NCBI RefSeq assembly: GCF_016595465.1
Contig: NZ_JAENIK010000002.1
Span: 62,001 to 126,000, forward strand
Direction: 5' to 3'
Length of the DNA stretch: 64,000 bases
Source: Luteolibacter yonseiensis
GTDB taxonomy: Bacteria > Verrucomicrobiota > Verrucomicrobiia > Verrucomicrobiales > Akkermansiaceae
Shown one piece after another: positions 60,201 to 64,000 of the stretch. The notes under the pieces were generated by a model. The model saw only the letters and a list, made by a program, of their open reading frames with translations, was not told the origin of the DNA and ran no database searches. Both the position numbers and the translations under genes were made by a program. The number at the start of each line of letters is the position of its first letter. The stretch's first letter is position 1.

Positions 60201-60797
60201 AACATCGCCCTGCGCGTCGTGAACGGACGCCCCGAGCTGACCGCTGCCGGCCAGTTCAACGGAGCGGACCTGAAATGGGATGTGGAGGCATCCGACAGTC
60301 TCGGCGGCTTCTCCGATGCCACCAGCACCTTCGTCCGGAACGCTGATCCGAACGGCCTCAAGCTCCTTGGCCCGCCGATACAGCAATCGGGACGCAGCCG
60401 CTTCTATCGTCTCAGCATGAAGACCGAGCCAGGCCAGCTCGCCAGCAGCAGCATTTCCCAAACCACGGGCAGCTCGCAATACGGCATGAGCGGCAACGCG
60501 AACTGGAATGCGGATGCAGGCACCGGCGCGCTCGTAAGCAGCGGCGGCAATTCCGGCGAAACCAACCGCATCATCTCCAATGTGACCGGTCCTGTCTCGC
60601 TCGACTTTGAAATGGAGATCCTTGGCGGAAATCGGAACGATTCGCTCGTGTTTTACATCGATGGCGTGAGACAGTCCGAAACCGACAGCGATGCCGTGAA
60701 AATCAGGAAAAACCTGACGACCGCCGGCAAGCACCTGCTGATGTGGGAATTCACACGGGGAACGGGCAAGGCCGTGATCCGGAATCTGGCGAAATGA
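57252..60797 (+). CDS. Exported multidomain protein with TSP3, LamG-like, RTX and Calx-beta regions (1181 residues)
   Basis: A signal peptide (MKNTFALIFAVILAALGVLG ... VHAQ) precedes an unassigned beta-rich domain. Residues about 160-205 form a thrombospondin-3-like calcium block (DSDGDGLPDWWEKLFGLDP, then NGDFDNDGWSNLQEF). A cadherin- or CSPG-like region follows at 215-317. A LamG-like segment (WLDGYDLPAGGAAVSTWTDR) lies at 320-535. RTX-type nonapeptides (GGAGNDVLSGGAGDDLLTGG) lie at about 562-600, next to DQITDFDSANDILDLS. Two Calx-beta-like domains span about 700-935. The C-terminal YLKAYAYGL module and a last beta domain finish it. Repeated calcium motifs suggest folding after export. It begins 39 bases after the giant gene, and its stop overlaps the next start. 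Confidence 0.85.
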   Translation: MKNTFALIFAVILAALGVLGQAVHAQGFTESDIVFYGEVRKSGGGQTVLLQSGHLKLTFVNQSNPANRVTLETELRPTGSGATKPWSYSLKVPLAYLPEAPRIGQFLAVGNSSTNFKIQEITIDGVPATLPDGSKEFYGLSFASRSGDYRLDLLVSGNSTDSDGDGLPDWWEKLFGLDPNLADANGDFDNDGWSNLQEFLRGSNPALSNRNPQLVTSEILVPESGEAGIYPQVLDSDTADSGIHLTFADSGNGFEIKYDGEPLEEGEAFPLTDFRSGRLTISHADRSVRGVSLPVSWNDGGEAFSGAVQVRVVSPTTRDGSDASLWLDGYDLPAGGAAVSTWTDRSGNGRNATQPLPAYQPKVTDHAADFSKVAASHLFFQDSSLPGGDHTVLASYSAAASSAAPQTLLSTNRGYLQLAATAQAVSYPGAPTYQVDGTALLGYENATGKPTTSIFRRQNSLLQNMLGLSYDGENRVTATIDPVLPTLGARRSALPSGSGSPVDQVFSGRIQELLVFPNALPEQKLRGVNDYLQSKWSGAVIWDFSTNLKDITLASGPGTESRIVRGGFGKDKLSGGAGNDVLSGGAGDDLLTGGPGADRFVFGGVDLGRDQITDFDSANDILDLSAPFWGVTGDARNHITVRLDVNYGGEIPTLDSTLIVSRPDGSKQEIVLQNVVLGATELIRLIAEGHIRMGSLNIPTTVQVSLAPGSGTAPLGESVSQSFTVNLTRSGAGVSAALDVPLGLIQGSNRKFVVDGASSNDGPRSVVSFARGETTKTVTVHPVPDLETNGVSDLEVAVLPQFKYTVGGGSVARTVTDNPLVWLEITQANAVAGISQPARIVVRRNGGTTSALTVNYRLGGTAVSGTHFTIPDTTTVTIPAGVASKEIQISALASGLTAGPKALLVRLASKDRYLLGDPHEAVIYVGNTASETNGAGFDRWLATISRGSMTCRADLERLAPDRVADYLKAYAYGLKSVDDADKANIALRVVNGRPELTAAGQFNGADLKWDVEASDSLGGFSDATSTFVRNADPNGLKLLGPPIQQSGRSRFYRLSMKTEPGQLASSSISQTTGSSQYGMSGNANWNADAGTGALVSSGGNSGETNRIISNVTGPVSLDFEMEILGGNRNDSLVFYIDGVRQSETDSDAVKIRKNLTTAGKHLLMWEFTRGTGKAVIRNLAK

Positions 60798-61771
60798 CGA
60801 GACAAGTCCTCAGACCCATGGCCATGGCGATGCGCGGGATCACCCCGTGCCGGGTCGGTCCATGCCAACCGGGGGCGCTGGCGGCATTTGTTCTTCTCGC
60901 GCTGCTGCCTTCGTGCGGCCGGGAGGAAAGCGCGCGATCCGGACCCGCTCCCTCCAAGCCGGATCCCAAGTCCCTTTTCAGCGTCGGTTCGATCTCTGTC
61001 CTCCAGTCTGACCTCGATCTTCACCTGAAGGAAAAACACCCCGGCCGGACGGGGGATGATTCCCGCAAGCAGGCTCTTGCCGAGCTCGCCACCCGTGCCC
61101 AGCTCGCGCAGGCGGCCTTGGATGCCGGTCTCCAGGATGATCCCGTGGTCCGCTCGGAAATCGCCCGGGTGCTCGGAAGCCGGTTGAAGGAAATCCAGCT
61201 TTCTCCCGAACTCAAGACCGCCGCCGCGACACCGTCGGAATCCCGCCTCCGCGAGATCTACACGGCGAACGAATCCCGTTTCCGCTCGAACGAAAAGCGT
61301 CAGGTCGCCGTTCTTTGGCTGAATCCGAACGGCAATCCCGAACGCGAAAAGCAGTATGTGGAAAAACTCACCGCCGCGCGGCAGTGGTATGCGGAAAACA
61401 GCGAGTTGAAATCGCACCCGGACCAGGGTTTCTCGGTGCTGAGCGTCGATTACTCCGAGCATCAGGCCAGCCGCTACAAGGGCGGCGTCGTCGGTTGGTT
61501 GGAAAGCGGCGGGACCATGGATCCATGGTCCAAGGCCGTTGCGGAGATCGCCTTCGAGCTGCCGGCCGCCGGCGGGGTGAGCGAGGTCATCCACAGACCC
61601 GAAGGCGTTTTCCTCGTCCGCGTCATGGCCGGGCAACCCGCCGTCCTGCGGAGTTTCGAGTCCGTCGCCGACGAACTCGCCCGCAACGAACAACAACGGC
61701 TCCGGCAGGAGGCCGAAACCAAATTTCAAGACACCATTTCCGAGAAATATCCCGTCCACGGACTCAACTGA
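60794..61771 (+). CDS. PpiC/SurA-like peptidyl-prolyl isomerase lipoprotein
   Basis: The protein has 325 residues from ATG 60794, which overlaps the preceding stop by four bases (ATGA), implying translational coupling. A signal with lipobox L-P-S-C (FVLLALLPSCGREES) makes it a lipoprotein. The N-terminal helical part (SISVLQSDLDLHLKEKHPGR, RKQALAELATRAQLAQAAL) resembles the chaperone core of SurA-type proteins. A parvulin-like domain follows, with ASRYKGGVVGWLESGG, KAVAEIAFELPA and RPEGVFLVRVM. The usual parvulin His residues are not obvious, so it may act mainly as a chaperone. It is probably dedicated to folding the large secreted neighbours. Confidence 0.88.
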   Translation: MTRQVLRPMAMAMRGITPCRVGPCQPGALAAFVLLALLPSCGREESARSGPAPSKPDPKSLFSVGSISVLQSDLDLHLKEKHPGRTGDDSRKQALAELATRAQLAQAALDAGLQDDPVVRSEIARVLGSRLKEIQLSPELKTAAATPSESRLREIYTANESRFRSNEKRQVAVLWLNPNGNPEREKQYVEKLTAARQWYAENSELKSHPDQGFSVLSVDYSEHQASRYKGGVVGWLESGGTMDPWSKAVAEIAFELPAAGGVSEVIHRPEGVFLVRVMAGQPAVLRSFESVADELARNEQQRLRQEAETKFQDTISEKYPVHGLN

Positions 61772-61812
61772 TCCATCCGCCCCTCATCCCTTTACCGTAA
61801 CATTCACCCTTC

Positions 61813-64000
61813 ATGAAACCATCCCGCAAACTGCTTTCATCCGTCATCTTCTTCTCCATGGGCACGCATCTGGTGCTGGCTGGCACGGCGGACATCACCA
61901 TCAGCAACGTCGCGGATGTTGATATCTCCGCCGTCTCGCCATTCATTGATGCGACGAACAATGGCGGAACTTCCAATCTGAACGCCTCCACGCTTACCGG
62001 AGCTCTTGGCACGGCGGATGTCGTGGTGAGCACGGTCACCGCGGCTGGTACCGGCCCGTTGGGCGGACAGATTTCGGTGGTGGACTCGATCACTTGGGCG
62101 TCCGGCAGCGACCTGACCCTCGGGGCAGACGGCGCGATCGCCATCGGGGCCACCATCACCAACATCGGCGGTGGCGATCTCACCCTGAACGCCGGTCAGA
62201 ATGTCTCCTTTGATGCCGACGTCATCCTTGCCGGCGGGAGCAGCCAGCTCGCGGTGGTTTCCACCGGAGTCACCCAAGCGGCGATCCGCAAGCTCGAGAT
62301 CGATGGTTTGGCGGATTTCGACGCCGGATCGGGTTCCATCACCCTGACATCGGACAACAAATTCGGCAGCCTCCAGTTGGACGGCGGCGCGGTGACGGTG
62401 AATGAGGTGGACGCCACGGTGTTGCAGGGCGCGGGGACGACGACACTCACGCTGACATCCACAGGCAGCATCACGGATCTTTCCGGTGCCTCGGTCCAGG
62501 TCTCCGGCCTCGCCACCCTGAACGCGGGGGCGAATGCCATCACCCTCGGTGACAATGCGGGCGACGTGACGAACTTCGGCAGCCTCAACCTCACCGGCTC
62601 CGCGATCACGATCACCGAAGACAGCAGCTCGGTGCTTGCCGGAGTCTCGGCCACCTCGCTGAGCCTGACATCCGCCGACGCGATCACCGACACCGGCAAC
62701 ATCAGCGTGGTGAACAACGCCACGTTTGTTTCCAATGGCTCGGGCATCACGCTCGGCGACAGCGGGGAAACCACGAACTTCGGCACCCTGACGGTCTCCG
62801 GTGGAAACATCAGTGTCAGCGAGGACAGCAATACGGACCTTGTCGGTGCGAATGGCGGCACCAGCGTGGTCCTCACGTCCAGCGGTCACATTTCCGATGT
62901 GGGAGCCACCAGCATGACGGTCACCGGTCTGGGCAGCTTCACCGGCACCTCGCTCGATCTGGGCAGCACTGGCACCTTCAACACCGGAACCCTGAGCTTC
63001 AACTCCGCGGGAACGGTGACCATCTCCGAGGACAGCGGGATCGACCTTGTCGGTGCGAACACCGGCGGCACGACGACCCTCTCGGCGGTTGGCGCGATTT
63101 CCGACGCCGGAGCCGCCAGCGTGGATACCGGAGTCCTCACACTCACCGGAACCGCTATCACGCTCGGCAGCGGGGGAACCTTCAACGCCCTGACCACGAA
63201 CTTCAACTCCGCGGGTGCGGTCAACATCGCCGAGGACAGCAACACGGATCTCGTCGGCACGAACACCGCGGGCAGCGCGTCCATTTCCTCCACCGGATCC
63301 CTGACGGATGCGGCGGGCGGAAGTGTCACCGTCACCGGACTGGGCAGTTTCAGCGGCACGAGCATCACTCTTGGCAACGGCACCTTCAACACCGGGTCAT
63401 TGAACTTCAATTCCACCGGCGCGGTGAACATCGCCGAGGATTCCGCCACGGTGCTGACCGGAACGAACACCGCGGGCAGCCTCCTCCTGACCTCCGCCGC
63501 CGGGATCACCGATCAGGCGGGCACGACATTGGGCGTGACCGGCGCGGCGAACATCAGCGCGGGCGGGGCGAATTCGATCGTGCTCGACGACACCGCCTTC
63601 AATGTCGGCGGAAACACCACCCTCACCGCGGGTGCCGGACAGGACATCATCGTCAGCAACGCGGGCAACGTTTTCAACGGCACCGTGACCTTCGTCGCCT
63701 CCAGCGGCACGCTGGCGAATGTCAATGTCCAGGACACCACCTCCTTCGACCTCCAGTCCCTGACGGTGACCAGCAACCTCACCGCCATTTCCGGCGGCGC
63801 CCTCACGGACAGCGGAAATCTTTCGGTTGCCGGTGTGGCGACCTTGGGCGGAGCCACGATCACGATCGGCGGGGCGGGGGAGACGACGAATTTCGGCTCG
63901 CTCAATTTCAATTCCTCCGGAACGGTCACGATCCAGGAAGACTCTGCGACGCTCCTCACCGGCACCAGCACCGGCCAGAGCCTCGCCCTGACCTCCACCG
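61813..64000 (+). CDS. Exported beta-strand-repeat protein (C-terminus beyond window)
   Basis: The frame is open from ATG 61813 to the right edge, at least 729 residues. A signal peptide (MKPSRKLLSSVIFFSMGTHL then VLAG) is followed by a continuous Thr/Ser/Gly/Asn-rich repeat array. The recurring core is F-N-S-A-G-T-V-x-I-x-E-D-S-x-T-x-L-x-G-T-N-T-A-G, followed by a loop with I-x-D-x-G. Such arrays fold as long beta-solenoids in filamentous adhesins and autotransporter passengers. Whether an autotransporter barrel or a sorting signal lies at the end cannot be seen. It is the sixth gene of the operon, 41 bases after the isomerase gene. Minus-strand frames here are repeat-driven shadows. Confidence 0.85.
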   Translation, partial: MKPSRKLLSSVIFFSMGTHLVLAGTADITISNVADVDISAVSPFIDATNNGGTSNLNASTLTGALGTADVVVSTVTAAGTGPLGGQISVVDSITWASGSDLTLGADGAIAIGATITNIGGGDLTLNAGQNVSFDADVILAGGSSQLAVVSTGVTQAAIRKLEIDGLADFDAGSGSITLTSDNKFGSLQLDGGAVTVNEVDATVLQGAGTTTLTLTSTGSITDLSGASVQVSGLATLNAGANAITLGDNAGDVTNFGSLNLTGSAITITEDSSSVLAGVSATSLSLTSADAITDTGNISVVNNATFVSNGSGITLGDSGETTNFGTLTVSGGNISVSEDSNTDLVGANGGTSVVLTSSGHISDVGATSMTVTGLGSFTGTSLDLGSTGTFNTGTLSFNSAGTVTISEDSGIDLVGANTGGTTTLSAVGAISDAGAASVDTGVLTLTGTAITLGSGGTFNALTTNFNSAGAVNIAEDSNTDLVGTNTAGSASISSTGSLTDAAGGSVTVTGLGSFSGTSITLGNGTFNTGSLNFNSTGAVNIAEDSATVLTGTNTAGSLLLTSAAGITDQAGTTLGVTGAANISAGGANSIVLDDTAFNVGGNTTLTAGAGQDIIVSNAGNVFNGTVTFVASSGTLANVNVQDTTSFDLQSLTVTSNLTAISGGALTDSGNLSVAGVATLGGATITIGGAGETTNFGSLNFNSSGTVTIQEDSATLLTGTSTGQSLALTST
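62617..63939 (+). repeat. 68-residue tandem repeats with an E-D-S core
   Basis: The E-D-S codon pair recurs at 62617, 62821, 63028, 63232 and 63436, spaced 204, 207, 204 and 204 bases, then at 63937 after 501 bases. The strict 68-codon period shows tandem duplication of one solenoid unit; the longer last interval holds divergent units. Confidence 0.85.

Noticed and set aside
62617..63939. Regular repeats resembling a CRISPR array
   Set aside because: The unit is 204 bases, coding in one open frame, with divergent copies and no spacers.
61837..63998. Minus-strand Val/Pro-rich frames opposite the repeat protein
   Set aside because: Low-complexity reflections of the 68-residue repeats.

Overview
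The window is G+C-rich, densely coded bacterial DNA, most likely from the phylum Verrucomicrobiota and perhaps a Luteolibacter-like member. This is an inference from gene content. The pointers are a DUF1800-DUF1501 pair in an operon with sulfatases, an ECF sigma factor next to a Ser/Thr kinase with an N-terminal zinc ribbon, a short ParC of the type seen in Bacteroidetes, and very large secreted proteins ending in the S-N-L-L-K-Y-A-F-G-L-D-P type module. I see no tRNA, rRNA, CRISPR array, transposase or prophage.

The first 38 kb is mixed housekeeping and accessory sequence. It starts with a GH63-like glucosidase cut by the left edge (minus strand). Then come htpG, a DnaQ-like exonuclease with a zinc ribbon, a PhoPQ-related (PqaA-like) secreted protein, and a putative metal-uptake set (small membrane protein, TonB-dependent receptor, HupE/UreJ). 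A tiny lipoprotein gene with its own terminator follows. Next are the protein-quality operon tig-clpP-clpX (minus), ilvD, two secreted orphans, the ECF sigma factor and its frameshifted kinase. A minus-strand cluster follows (small membrane protein, Hpt, membrane protein, YbjN, PagL-like). Then come cysS, a parC-like gene, gap with clear promoter and terminator signals, a TPR protein and a secreted Dabb protein.

From 38178 down to 29350 runs a tight minus-strand operon: DUF1800, DUF1501, von Willebrand A protein, sulfatase, sulfatase. All appear exported or membrane-anchored, which suggests cell-surface or periplasmic work, possibly on sulfated polysaccharides.

The most striking part runs from 38927 past the right edge. 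Six co-oriented genes with gaps of 24 to 41 bases, and one 4-base overlap, each encode a protein with an export signal. They are a 1870-residue beta-helix plus three-propeller protein, a 660-residue orphan, a 3542-residue giant with coiled coils, a 1181-residue multidomain protein with RTX-type repeats, a SurA/PpiC-like lipoprotein, and the start of a beta-strand-repeat protein with a regular 68-residue period. It looks like one operon for an extracellular or cell-surface assembly that carries its own periplasmic folding factor. I cannot name a described system that matches it. The 748-base gap between this operon and the divergent DUF1800 operon contains an AT-rich stretch and a perfect 13-base palindrome, so it is the likely control region for both.
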